A stretch of 64,000 nucleotides of DNA, taken from the NCBI RefSeq assembly GCF_002954585.1, contig NZ_MSCI01000002.1, positions 1,652,089 through 1,716,088 on the forward strand. Reading direction: 5' to 3'. This DNA comes from Vibrio chagasii. GTDB taxonomy: Bacteria > Pseudomonadota > Gammaproteobacteria > Enterobacterales > Vibrionaceae. The notes under the pieces are model-generated. The model worked only from the letters and a program-made list of their open reading frames with translations. It did not search any database and had not been told where the DNA came from. This document shows, piece by piece, positions 53,360 through 62,701 of the stretch. Made by a program: the position numbers and the translations under genes. How positions within the stretch are numbered: position 1 is the stretch's first letter; every line of letters starts with the position of its first letter.

Positions 53360-55642
53360 ATGAACCAACAACTTACTGTTACTAAGCGTAACGGGCGCAA
53401 AGAAACGATCGATTTAGAAAAAATCCATCGCGTGATCACATGGGCAGCTGAAGGCTTGCACAATGTTTCTGTATCACAAGTAGAATTGAAAGCTCACATT
53501 CAGTTTTACGATGGCATTACCACTACTGATATCCATGAGACAATCATCAAGTCAGCAGCGGATCTAATCTCTGAAGAGACTCCAGATTACCAATATCTTG
53601 CAGCACGTCTTGCAGTATTCCACCTACGTAAAAAAGCGTACGGCGAATACGAGCCACCTGCTCTTTACGACCACGTTGCAAAACTGGTTGATATGGGTAA
53701 ATACGATAGCCACCTAATGGAAGACTACACGAAGGCTGAGTTCGATGAACTTGACTCGTACATCGACCACAAGCGTGACTTAGATTTTTCTTACGCAGCG
53801 GTTAAACAGCTTGAAGGTAAATACTTCGTGCAGAACCGTGTAACGAAAGAAATCTACGAGAGTGCTCAGTTCCTTTACATTCTAGTTGCCGCGTGTCTAT
53901 TCGCTAAATACCCGAAATCGACTCGTCTTGACTACATCAAACGTTTCTACGACGCATCGTCTACGTTTAAGATTTCTCTACCTACACCGATCATGTCTGG
54001 TGTACGTACGCCTACTCGCCAATTCAGTTCTTGTGTACTGATCGAGTGTGGTGACAGCCTTGATTCTATCAACGCAACTGCAAGCTCAATTGTTCGTTAC
54101 GTATCTCAACGTGCTGGTATCGGTATCAACGCAGGTCGTATCCGCGCACTTGGTTCTGAAATCCGTAATGGTGAAGCGTTCCACACAGGCTGTATCCCTT
54201 TCTACAAATACTTCCAAACAGCAGTAAAATGTTGTTCTCAAGGTGGTGTTCGTGGTGGCGCGGCAACGGTATTCTATCCACTATGGCACGGTGAAGTTCA
54301 GTCTCTACTAGTACTAAAGAACAACCGTGGTGTTGAAGAGAACCGTGTTCGTCACATGGATTACGGCGTACAGCTGAACAAGCTTATGTACGCTCGCCTA
54401 GTTCAAGGTGGCAACATCAGCTTGTTCTCACCTTCTGACGTACCCGGCCTATACGATGCGTTCTTCGAAAACCAAGAGCGTTTTGAAGAGCTATACGTTA
54501 AGTACGAAAACGATCCGTCAATCAAGCGTGAATCAGTAAAAGCAGTAGAGCTATTCTCTCTATTAATGCAAGAGCGAGCTTCTACTGGTCGTATCTACAT
54601 TCAGAACGTTGACCACTGTAATACACACAGCCCGTTTGATTCTGAAGTAGCGGCTGTTCGTCAATCGAACCTATGTCTAGAAGTCGCGCTTCCAACTAAG
54701 CCACTTTCTAACGTAGAAGATGACGAAGGTGAAATTGCACTATGTACACTTTCAGCATTTAACCTTGGCGCAATCAACGAACTGGATGACCTAGCAGAGC
54801 TTTCTGAACTGGTTGTTCGTGCTCTAGACGCACTTCTTGATTACCAAGACTACCCGCTTCCAGCAGCATATAAGTCGACAATGAATCGTCGTACTCTAGG
54901 TGTAGGTGTTATTAACTACGCATACTACCTAGCGAAGAATGGTGTTAAGTACTCTGACGGCAGTGCAAATGGCCTGACTCACCGTACTTTTGAAGCGATT
55001 CAATACCACCTACTAAAAGCGTCTGTTGAACTAGCGAAAGAGCAAGGTCGTTGCCCATCTTTCCACGAGACTAACTACGCGAAAGGCCTACTGCCAATCG
55101 ATACTTACAAGAAAGACGTCGATTTAGTATGTGATGAGCCTCTGCACTACGATTGGGATGCGCTACGTGAAGAGATCATGGAGCATGGTCTTCGTAACTC
55201 TACGTTAACTGCGCTTATGCCTTCAGAGACTTCGTCTCAAATCTCGAACGCGACCAACGGTATCGAGCCACCACGTGGTTACGTATCAGTGAAAGCATCG
55301 AAAGACGGCATCCTGAAGCAAGTGGTTCCTGACTTCCTAAATCTGAAAGAGAACTACGAGCTACTTTGGAACATTGGTTCTAACGACGGTTACCTACACC
55401 TAGTGGGTATCATGCAAAAATTCGTTGACCAAGCTATCTCTGCAAACACTAACTATGATCCAAGTGTTTACGATAGCGGTAAAGTACCAATGAAGAAGCT
55501 GCTTCAAGACCTACTGACTGCATATAAGTATGGTGTTAAGACGCTTTACTACCATAACACTCGTGATGGTGCTAAAGACGACCAAGGTGACGCAGTAACA
55601 GTGCCGGAAGAAGATTGTGAAGGCGGCGGTTGTAAGATATAA
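53360..55642 (+). CDS. nrdA: Ribonucleoside-diphosphate reductase class Ia, alpha subunit
   Basis: NrdA with NrdB makes deoxyribonucleotides from NDPs aerobically. The 760-residue protein starts MNQQLTVTKRNGRKETIDLE with an ATP-cone (regulatory site) at ~1-95. Catalytic residues include the Cys in QFSSCVLIECGD (~225), radical-site NLCLEVALP (Cys ~440), and the C-terminal shuttle pair CEGGGC. The start at 53360 aligns with E. coli NrdA. A hairpin lies between nrdA and nrdB. Confidence 0.98.
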   Translation: MNQQLTVTKRNGRKETIDLEKIHRVITWAAEGLHNVSVSQVELKAHIQFYDGITTTDIHETIIKSAADLISEETPDYQYLAARLAVFHLRKKAYGEYEPPALYDHVAKLVDMGKYDSHLMEDYTKAEFDELDSYIDHKRDLDFSYAAVKQLEGKYFVQNRVTKEIYESAQFLYILVAACLFAKYPKSTRLDYIKRFYDASSTFKISLPTPIMSGVRTPTRQFSSCVLIECGDSLDSINATASSIVRYVSQRAGIGINAGRIRALGSEIRNGEAFHTGCIPFYKYFQTAVKCCSQGGVRGGAATVFYPLWHGEVQSLLVLKNNRGVEENRVRHMDYGVQLNKLMYARLVQGGNISLFSPSDVPGLYDAFFENQERFEELYVKYENDPSIKRESVKAVELFSLLMQERASTGRIYIQNVDHCNTHSPFDSEVAAVRQSNLCLEVALPTKPLSNVEDDEGEIALCTLSAFNLGAINELDDLAELSELVVRALDALLDYQDYPLPAAYKSTMNRRTLGVGVINYAYYLAKNGVKYSDGSANGLTHRTFEAIQYHLLKASVELAKEQGRCPSFHETNYAKGLLPIDTYKKDVDLVCDEPLHYDWDALREEIMEHGLRNSTLTALMPSETSSQISNATNGIEPPRGYVSVKASKDGILKQVVPDFLNLKENYELLWNIGSNDGYLHLVGIMQKFVDQAISANTNYDPSVYDSGKVPMKKLLQDLLTAYKYGVKTLYYHNTRDGAKDDQGDAVTVPEEDCEGGGCKI

Positions 55643-55664
55643 ACCGCAGTAAAAATATTAAGAG

Positions 55665-55688
55665 CCCAGAGAAGTTATCTTCTCTGGG
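55665..55688 (+). terminator. Hairpin between nrdA and nrdB
   Basis: Stem CCCAGAGAAG/CTTCTCTGGG with a 4-nt loop, but without a strong T run; possibly attenuating rather than ending. Confidence 0.6.
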
Positions 55689-55745
55689 TCTAAAGCATTA
55701 ACAGGGTTCGTTTTATAACGAGTCTTTAAAGCATTTGAGGCATTT

Positions 55746-56879
55746 ATGGCTTACAGTACTTTTTCTCAGAATAAAAATGACCAACTAAAAGAACCAATGT
55801 TCTTGGGTCAGTCGGTTAACGTTGCACGTTACGACCAGCAAAAATTCGAAATCTTCGAGAAGCTTATCGAGAAGCAACTTTCTTTCTTCTGGCGTCCAGA
55901 AGAAGTAGACGTGTCTAGCGACCGGATCGACTACAACAAGCTTCCTGAACATGAAAAGCACATCTTCATCTCTAACTTGAAGTACCAAACACTGCTTGAT
56001 TCTATCCAAGGCCGTAGCCCGAACGTTGCCCTACTTCCACTAGTATCACTACCGGAAGTTGAAACTTGGATTGAGACTTGGTCTTTCTCTGAAACGATTC
56101 ACTCTCGTTCGTACACGCACATCATCCGTAACATCGTGAATGATCCAGGCCTAGTATTCGACGACATCGTTGAAAACGAAGAGATCCTAAAGCGTGCTAA
56201 AGACATCGCGTTCTACTACGACGACCTTATCCAGCTAACAGCGGATTACCACCGCTACGGTGAAGGCAACCACAACATCAACGGCGAAGACGTTAAAATT
56301 TCACTTCACGACCTGAAGAAGAAGCTTTACCTATGTCTAATGTCGGTAAACGCACTAGAAGCAATTCGTTTCTACGTAAGTTTTGCGTGTTCATTTGCAT
56401 TCGCTGAGCGTGAGCTTATGGAAGGTAATGCGAAAATCATCAAGCTAATCGCTCGTGATGAAGCGCTTCACCTGACTGGTACTCAGCACATGATCAACTT
56501 GCTACGTAACGGTCAAGATGACTTCACATTCATGCAAATCGCAGAAGAGTGTAAGCAAGAGTGTTTCGACCTATTCAAACAAGCGGCTGAACAAGAAAAA
56601 GAGTGGGCAGAATACCTATTCAAAGATGGTTCTATGATTGGTCTAAACAAAGACATTCTTTGCCAATACGTTGAGTACATCACTAACATCCGTATGCAAG
56701 CTGTTGGTCTTGGTACTGCTTACCCAGAAGCAACATCGAACCCAATTCCATGGATCAACGCTTGGTTGTCTTCTGATAACGTACAAGTTGCTCCACAAGA
56801 AGCTGAAATCAGTTCTTACCTAGTTGGTCAGATCGACAACGAAGTGAAAGCTGACGACTTTGAAGGATTTGAGCTGTAA
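55746..56879 (+). CDS. nrdB: Ribonucleoside-diphosphate reductase class Ia, beta subunit
   Basis: NrdB holds the diiron-tyrosyl radical that starts catalysis in NrdA. The 377-residue protein has metal ligands in [12 protein letters not shown] and [14 protein letters not shown] and the four-helix fold; its C-terminus [12 protein letters not shown] binds NrdA. The stop codon overlaps the yfaE start (TAATG). Confidence 0.98.
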   Translation: MAYSTFSQNKNDQLKEPMFLGQSVNVARYDQQKFEIFEKLIEKQLSFFWRPEEVDVSSDRIDYNKLPEHEKHIFISNLKYQTLLDSIQGRSPNVALLPLVSLPEVETWIETWSFSETIHSRSYTHIIRNIVNDPGLVFDDIVENEEILKRAKDIAFYYDDLIQLTADYHRYGEGNHNINGEDVKISLHDLKKKLYLCLMSVNALEAIRFYVSFACSFAFAERELMEGNAKIIKLIARDEALHLTGTQHMINLLRNGQDDFTFMQIAEECKQECFDLFKQAAEQEKEWAEYLFKDGSMIGLNKDILCQYVEYITNIRMQAVGLGTAYPEATSNPIPWINAWLSSDNVQVAPQEAEISSYLVGQIDNEVKADDFEGFEL

Positions 56880-57157
56880 TGCCAACAATCAAAATCAACA
56901 AGCTAACTTCAATTGAATCTAACCCGTCAAATACGCTATTGGAAACAATGGAACAGGCAGGGTTAGAGCCAGAATACAACTGCCGTGATGGCCACTGTGG
57001 TGCTTGTCGCTGTACATTAGATTCTGGTGAGATTGAGTACGTTGGTTTTGCTATGGCTTACACACAAGGCAACGAAATTTTGCCTTGTATCTGCAAAGCG
57101 AAATCCGATCTGTCGTTGAGTAACGTGATTCACCGAAACAAGCAAAAACGCGCTTAA
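56879..57157 (+). CDS. yfaE: 2Fe-2S ferredoxin YfaE (diiron cofactor maintenance)
   Basis: A 92-residue plant-type [2Fe-2S] ferredoxin with Cys pattern CRDGHCGACRC...PCIC (C-x4-C-x2-C...C). YfaE reduces the NrdB diiron centre to help regenerate the tyrosyl radical. Start overlaps the nrdB stop, so translation is coupled; terminator after. Confidence 0.93.
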   Translation: MPTIKINKLTSIESNPSNTLLETMEQAGLEPEYNCRDGHCGACRCTLDSGEIEYVGFAMAYTQGNEILPCICKAKSDLSLSNVIHRNKQKRA

Positions 57158-57222
57158 TTCGTTCGACTTGTTTCGAATCGCGTGAATTACACGGCAATTC
57201 GAAAGCTTGAAGAAGTACAGTG

Positions 57223-57265
57223 AAAAAAGGGTCCGCCTCCTCTAGGAGTACGGACCCTTTTTTAT
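57223..57265 (+). terminator. nrdAB-yfaE terminator
   Basis: Stem AAAAGGGTCCG/CGGACCCTTTT with a 15-nt loop, then TTTATTTT. Confidence 0.9.
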
Positions 57266-57363
57266 TTTAATACATTGCTATTTGAATACCTTGCTTTCTC
57301 AATACTCACTCTACCGCTGATGACTAAGACTTCCTGTCGACTGCGACGACACTCCGGCCTTTC

Positions 57364-57876
57364 TTAGTGAGTGAGGCTCAGCGTCACTGAACCGATGTAA
57401 CAAGCGCTTCTACACTCTCCACAGCCATTACACTTATCTAAAGCGACATTAGGCAGTTCACCAGCTTCAATCTTTATGGCGCCTGCTGAACAAGCGGTCT
57501 GACAGGCGTGACAATCCATTTGCATGTAGTTATTGCAGCTATCAGCAAAGTTAGGTTTTAAATCAATGTAAGGCGCTACCGTTGGGTGGAGTGCACCAGT
57601 CGGACACGCTTCACTGCATTTGTTGCACATTGAACAGCTGTTGTAATCCAAATTGAGCAGTGCCCTGCCCTCTTGTATCTCAATGACACTGTTTGGGCAC
57701 ACTTGCTCACACAAGCCACAGCCGTCACACAGACGCTCAAACAGCACCTCATCAACGGCTCGTGGTGGCCTAGCATGTAAGCGCTGTGATTTCTCTTCAT
57801 AACTGGCTGCGGCTTCAACAGGTTTAGACAACCGAGTTAAAAAACCACGCCTATTTGAGTTTATTTGTTCAGACAT
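57364..57876 (-). CDS. napF: NapF-like 4Fe-4S ferredoxin
   Basis: A 170-residue iron-sulphur protein with three to four 4Fe-4S Cys clusters: CDGCGLCEQVCP, CSMCNKCSEACP, CHACQTACSAGA and CNGCGECRSACY. The N-terminus (NRRGFLTRL) recalls NapF, a cytoplasmic protein that helps mature molybdenum reductases. Its start overlaps the dmsD stop (TAATG), so it is co-transcribed with dmsD next to dmsABC and may serve DMSO reductase rather than nitrate reductase here. Confidence 0.85.
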   Translation of the reverse strand: MSEQINSNRRGFLTRLSKPVEAAASYEEKSQRLHARPPRAVDEVLFERLCDGCGLCEQVCPNSVIEIQEGRALLNLDYNSCSMCNKCSEACPTGALHPTVAPYIDLKPNFADSCNNYMQMDCHACQTACSAGAIKIEAGELPNVALDKCNGCGECRSACYIGSVTLSLTH

Positions 57877-58442
57877 TAATCAATATATAACTTTTTATTA
57901 GAAACGCTTAATTTATATTCAGATATTAGGTAATTAAGCCAATCAATTACACTAACTGATAACTTTTTATAAAAAGATAGTTCTGACTTTTTATTTAGAG
58001 TTTCTAAATATAAAAAAGACCAAGTTAATAAATGAGATTCGAGTAATTCACGAGCTGAATTTATATTATTATTTTCTAACAAATAGGCGTGAGCGAATAA
58101 CATTAGACCAAACTGATCTTCGGGCTCTCTTAAACCGGTATCTAATTCAATTTGGTTTGATTCTAAAAACTGTCGATACGCGACCGTTGACTCGCCAAAC
58201 ACAACGCGGTCTTTATCGAGGTAAACCGAGCCCCATGGTGGTGCTGGCATCTCTCCAACCCCTTCAAACAGGCTGCTAAACTCTGCTGTTAACTCATCCT
58301 CCTGTTCATTTTGAACGGCTAATAAACAATCTTCTGATAATACTTGGTTCTCAACGAGAGCTTGAACAATCTCTATTAACTGCTCTTTACTTTTTGCTTG
58401 ATAGAATATTGAACCAAGTAATTTGTTCGTATCGATAATCAT
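57876..58442 (-). CDS. dmsD: DmsD/TorD-family chaperone
   Basis: A 188-residue cytoplasmic chaperone that binds the Tat signal of DMSO reductase and helps cofactor insertion. Signatures: PAPPWGSVYLDKDRVVFGES, EPEDQFGLMLFAHAYLLE and LLTWSFLYLE, close to DmsD. It diverges from dmsA across a shared FNR box and is coupled to napF. Confidence 0.87.
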   Translation of the reverse strand: MIIDTNKLLGSIFYQAKSKEQLIEIVQALVENQVLSEDCLLAVQNEQEDELTAEFSSLFEGVGEMPAPPWGSVYLDKDRVVFGESTVAYRQFLESNQIELDTGLREPEDQFGLMLFAHAYLLENNNINSARELLESHLLTWSFLYLETLNKKSELSFYKKLSVSVIDWLNYLISEYKLSVSNKKLYID

Positions 58443-58550
58443 TATTATTTACATCGTAATAGGTTTTAAAACTGATTATATAAATTAAACCATTTCATTC
58501 TTTGATCTAATTTATACATTCAATTCATAAACTTTAAATTTCATACTTAT

Positions 58551-58564
58551 TTGATGCTTATCAA
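58551..58564. promoter_or_regulatory. Perfect FNR box between dmsD and dmsA
   Basis: TTGAT-GCTT-ATCAA is a perfect FNR palindrome. For dmsA, TACAAA (58585-58590) as -10 would place the site near -41.5, the class II activator position. It sits in the divergent promoter of dmsD-napF and dmsABC, indicating control of both by oxygen. Confidence 0.85.
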
Positions 58565-58641
58565 TCAACATTTAAATATTAAAATACAAAAGTAAAACTA
58601 CCTATAAAGTGTTACCCATCAATAACAATAGGCATCTTAGA

Positions 58642-61081
58642 ATGACGAATAAGAAAGAATCTGGGGTAATGAATCTTACTCGAAGAAGCTTCATGAAAGC
58701 TTCTTCTGCGGTAGGTAGTGCAGCCGCACTTGCGGGCGGTATCGCTTTGCCTTTCAAATCCAAACCAGTAGCTGCTGCAGTTGCTGAAAATGTGGATGAG
58801 AAAATCGTATGGAGTGCATGTACAGTAAACTGTGGCTCACGCTGCCCGTTACGTATGCATGTACAAAACGGTGAAATCAAATACGTAGAAACTGACAACA
58901 CGGGTACTGACGAATACGGTCATCACCAAGTACGTGCATGTCTACGTGGTCGCTCTATGCGTCGCCGTGTTTACAACCCAGATCGCCTTAAGTATCCAAT
59001 GAAACGTGTGGGTAAACGTGGTGAAGGTAAGTTTAAGCGCATCAGTTGGGAAGAGGCTTTTGATGAAGTCGCTGGCACCATGCAACGCCTTATTAAAGAC
59101 TACGGTAACGACACCATCTATCTAAACTACGGTACAGGCACACTAGGTGGCACGGTCACTAAGTCTTGGCCACCAGCACAAACGCTGATTGCTCGCCTTA
59201 TGAACCTAAGTGGCGGTTACCTGAACCATTACGGTGACTATTCAACCGCACAAATCGCGAAAGGCTTGAGTTACACCTACGGTGGTTGGGCAAACAACAA
59301 CTCTTTCTCTGACTTAGAGAACACTAAGCTTAACATCCAATTTGGTAACAACCCTGCTGAGACTCGTATGTCTGGCGGCGGTCTGATCCACCACTACGTA
59401 GAAAGCAAAAACAAATCGAACGCAAGAACGATCATCATCGATCCACGTTACACCGATACTGCTGGTGGGCGTGAAGATCAATGGATCCCAATTCGCCCAT
59501 CTACGGATGCTGCATTGGTAGCGGGTCTTGCACACGTGATGATCACTGAAGACTTAGTCGACCAACCGTTCCTAGACAAAATACTGTGTCGGTTACGATG
59601 AGAAGACCCTTCCTGCATCAGCACCTAAAAACAGTGACTACAAATCTTACATCTTAGGTTTAGGTGAAGATGGCGTAGAGAAGACACCAGAGTGGGCTTC
59701 TAAGATCACGGGTATCCCAGTCGATACTATCGTTAAACTTGCTCGTGAGATGGGTACAGCGAAACCGTGTGCTATCCACCAAGGTTGGGGCCTACAACGC
59801 ACTGCAAACGGTGAGTTAGCTTGTCGCGCAATCGCGATGCTGTCACTACTGACAGGCTCTGTGGGTGTATCAGGCGGTTCTACAGGTGCTCGTGAAAGTG
59901 ACATCAACATTCCGTTTGTACGCTTCCCTACTGTGCCAAACCCAATTGAAACCTCCATCTCAATGTTCATGTGGACAGACGCTATTCACCGTCACCACGA
60001 GATGACCGACATCACTGACGGTGTTCGTGGTGCCGAGCGCCTGAAAAACCCTATCAAGATGATCTGGAACTATGCGGGTAACTGCATCATCAACCAACAC
60101 TCAGACATCAACAAGACACACGCGATTCTTCAAGACGAAGATGCCTGTGAAATGATTGTTGTCATTGATAACCACATGACCTCTTCAGCGAAATATGCTG
60201 ACATCATCCTGCCTGACTTAACCACATCAGAGCAAGACGACTGGTGTATGGATGGTAAAGCATCGAACATGCCTTACTTCATCTACGCACAGAAAGCGAT
60301 TGAACCTCAGTTCGAAGCAAAATCTATATACGAGATGTGTACTGAGCTTGCTAAACGTATGGGCGTTGAAAAAGAGTTCACTGAAGGCCGTACTCAAGAA
60401 CAATGGATTAAGCACCTTTACGCAGAAACTCGTAAGAACGACCCAACACTGCCAACCTTCGAAGAGATGAAAGAGCTGGGTATCTACAAGCGTAGCTATG
60501 ACCACCACTACATCGCTTACGAAGATTTCCGTAAAGATCCTGAAGCGAACCCACTAACCACACCAAGTGGCAAGATCGAGATCTACTCTGAGCAACTGGC
60601 TGAGATTGCGAAGACTTGGAAGCTAAAAGAAGACGAAGTGATTCACCCACTTCCAATTTACGCGGACTCTTTCGAAGGCCATAACGATCCATTAGTAGAG
60701 AAGTACCCACTGCAACTAACAGGCTTCCACTATAAAGCTCGTACCCACTCCACTTACGGTAACGTTGCAGAGATCAAAGCTGCTGCACCACAAGAGTTGT
60801 GGATCAACCCTATCGATGCAAAAGAGCGCGGTATTGAAAACGGCGACATGGTCAGCATTTTTAACGACCGTGGTGAAGTTCATATTCCAGCGAAAGTGAC
60901 ACCAAGGATTCTTCCTCGAGTTGTTGCGCTAGGCGAAGGTGCATGGTACGCACCCGATGGTCAGAAGATCGACCATGCAGGCTCTATCAACGTGCTGACT
61001 ACTCAGCGCCCGAGCCCACTTGCTAAGGGTAATCCTCAGCACACAAACCTAGTTCAAATTAAAGCGCCAAAGAAAGCATAA
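58642..61081 (+). pseudogene. dmsA: DMSO reductase catalytic subunit DmsA, interrupted by a frameshift
   Basis: DmsA is the Mo-bisMGD enzyme that reduces DMSO (periplasmic, Tat-exported). The first part (58642-59601) has the Tat signal TRRSFMKASS, the N-terminal Fe-S Cys set (CTVNCGSRC ... RACLRGRS) and STAQIA/GNNPAETRMSGGG. At 59578-59581 an extra A (AAAA for AAA) shifts the frame: the read frame ends in ILCRLR, whereas +1 gives DKYCVGYDEKTLPASAP, matching E. coli DmsA, and stays open to 61081. The remainder has HSDINKTH, MTSSAKYADIILPD and SPLAKGNPQHTNLV. A start at 58669 is an alternative. The rest looks intact, so this may be a recent mutation or a sequencing error. Confidence 0.9.
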
Positions 61082-61092
61082 GGTAGGTTGGA

Positions 61093-61713
61093 ATGAAACA
61101 ATACGGCTTTTACATTGATTCAAGTAAATGCACGGGTTGTAAAACCTGTCAGCTTGCTTGTAAAGATTATAACGATCTCGACATCAAAACGAACTACCGT
61201 CGCGTCTATGAATATGCAGGCGGTGGCTTCACTCAAGATGGCGATACCTGGGTTCAGAAAGATGTCTTTTCTTACTACCTGTCTATCGCTTGTAACCACT
61301 GTACTAACCCTGCGTGTGTGAAAGTGTGCCCTTCAGGCGCAATACATAAACGCGATGAAGACGGTTTAGTTGTGGTTGATGAAAGTGTGTGTATCGGTTG
61401 TCAGCACTGTAGCAATGCGTGCCCTTACAGCGCTCCACAATACAATGCTAAGAAAGGTCACATGACCAAATGCGATGGCTGCTACCAACGTGTTTCTGAA
61501 GGCAAACAACCTATTTGTGTTGAGTCTTGTCCACTTCGTGCATTGGAGTTTGGCGAAATCAATACACTTCGCGAGAAGTACGGCTCAGGTGCTGATGTAG
61601 CACCGCTGCCATCTTCAACCGAAACCTTGCCAAACATCGTGATTAAGCTGAACAAAAACGCGAAGCCAACTGGTGATACCAGCGGTCACCTAGCAAACCC
61701 TAAGGAGGTGTAA
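61093..61713 (+). CDS. dmsB: DMSO reductase iron-sulphur subunit DmsB
   Basis: A 206-residue protein with four [4Fe-4S] clusters: CTGCKTCQLACKDY, CNHCTNPACVKVCPSG, CIGCQHCSNACPYSAPQY and CDGCYQRVSEG/CVESCP. It transfers electrons from DmsC to DmsA. 11 bp after dmsA, ribosome binding site AGGTTGG; the frame is intact, so the DMSO reductase operon is otherwise complete. Confidence 0.95.
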   Translation: MKQYGFYIDSSKCTGCKTCQLACKDYNDLDIKTNYRRVYEYAGGGFTQDGDTWVQKDVFSYYLSIACNHCTNPACVKVCPSGAIHKRDEDGLVVVDESVCIGCQHCSNACPYSAPQYNAKKGHMTKCDGCYQRVSEGKQPICVESCPLRALEFGEINTLREKYGSGADVAPLPSSTETLPNIVIKLNKNAKPTGDTSGHLANPKEV

Positions 61714-61714
61714 G

Positions 61715-62554
61715 ATGATTTTTCATGAGTGGTCTTTGATCTTCTTTACGGTATTAGCTCAAACGGCTGTCGGTGGCTACCTGCTTATTGGTGCACTGGT
61801 ACTTGGCCATGGCGAAGAGAAACTAAACAGCTACAAGGTTCCAATGTTCATTCTATGGGCATTAATGGGTCTTGGTTTCATGTTCTCGACAACGCATCTA
61901 GGCTCTCCACTGCGCGCGTTTAATGCCTTTAACCAACTAGGTTCAGCTTGGTTATCTAACGAAGTGTTCTTCGGTGCGGCATTCTTCGCCGTTGGCGGCC
62001 TGCAATGGCTACTATCAGTAGTCAAGAAAGGTGGCATGGCTATCCAGAAAGCACTGATGGTTGGCGCTATGGTGCTGGGTGTTATCTTCATGTACGCGAT
62101 GATCAACGTATACATGATCAACACAGTACCTACATGGGACAACATCTACACGCCATTGAGCTTCATCATGACAATGGTTGTGGGTGGCTTGCTGCTGTCT
62201 CAGTTCGTGATTGTATTTGCTAACGACAGCCGCTTTACGGTTGACCGTAACATCACGATGCTGGCTGTAATTGCGGTTGCGATCAGCTTGCTTGTGACAG
62301 TCGGTAAACTGAACCTAATCGGTGACATTCAAACATCAGTAGCAAAAGCCTCAGAGTTGGTTGATGGTTTAGGCAGCTATGTGATTCTTCAAGTTGCATT
62401 GCTAATGGCAAGCTTACTGATTTGGATTCTACCTATGCTCAACAAAGCAAAAGTGAATCCAGTCAACCTAGGACTAGCATTGGTACTGTTCTTAGCGTCA
62501 GAGTTAATCGGCCGTGGTTTGTTCTACAGCCTACATATGACAAGCGGTTTGTAA
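61715..62554 (+). CDS. dmsC: DMSO reductase membrane anchor DmsC
   Basis: A 279-residue protein with eight hydrophobic helices that oxidises menaquinol and anchors DmsAB. Landmarks: EWSLIFFTVLAQTAVGGYLL, STTHLGSPLRAFNAF and the C-terminal ASELIGRGLFYSLHM, typical of DmsC. It starts 1 bp after dmsB behind AAGGAGGTG. Confidence 0.94.
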   Translation: MIFHEWSLIFFTVLAQTAVGGYLLIGALVLGHGEEKLNSYKVPMFILWALMGLGFMFSTTHLGSPLRAFNAFNQLGSAWLSNEVFFGAAFFAVGGLQWLLSVVKKGGMAIQKALMVGAMVLGVIFMYAMINVYMINTVPTWDNIYTPLSFIMTMVVGGLLLSQFVIVFANDSRFTVDRNITMLAVIAVAISLLVTVGKLNLIGDIQTSVAKASELVDGLGSYVILQVALLMASLLIWILPMLNKAKVNPVNLGLALVLFLASELIGRGLFYSLHMTSGL

Positions 62555-62596
62555 TCACAGACTCGTTATTTGGTTATCTAGAAGGCTAGATAAACT

Positions 62597-62634
62597 AAAG
62601 GCCCATCACCTATTTAGATGTTGGGCCTTTTTAT
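62597..62634 (+). terminator. dmsABC terminator
   Basis: Stem AAAGGCCCA(T)CA/TG(T)TGGGCCTTT, followed by TTTATTT. Confidence 0.85.
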
Positions 62635-62701
62635 TTGCTCTATCTTAACCTTAATTCAAGAAGTCTGGGCTCAAGAGAACTTGGTTAGCGACAAAAGCGA
62701 C

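Noticed and set aside
59578..59581. Phase-variable switch in dmsA
   Set aside because: Four A residues are too few for frequent slippage; mutation or sequencing error fits better.
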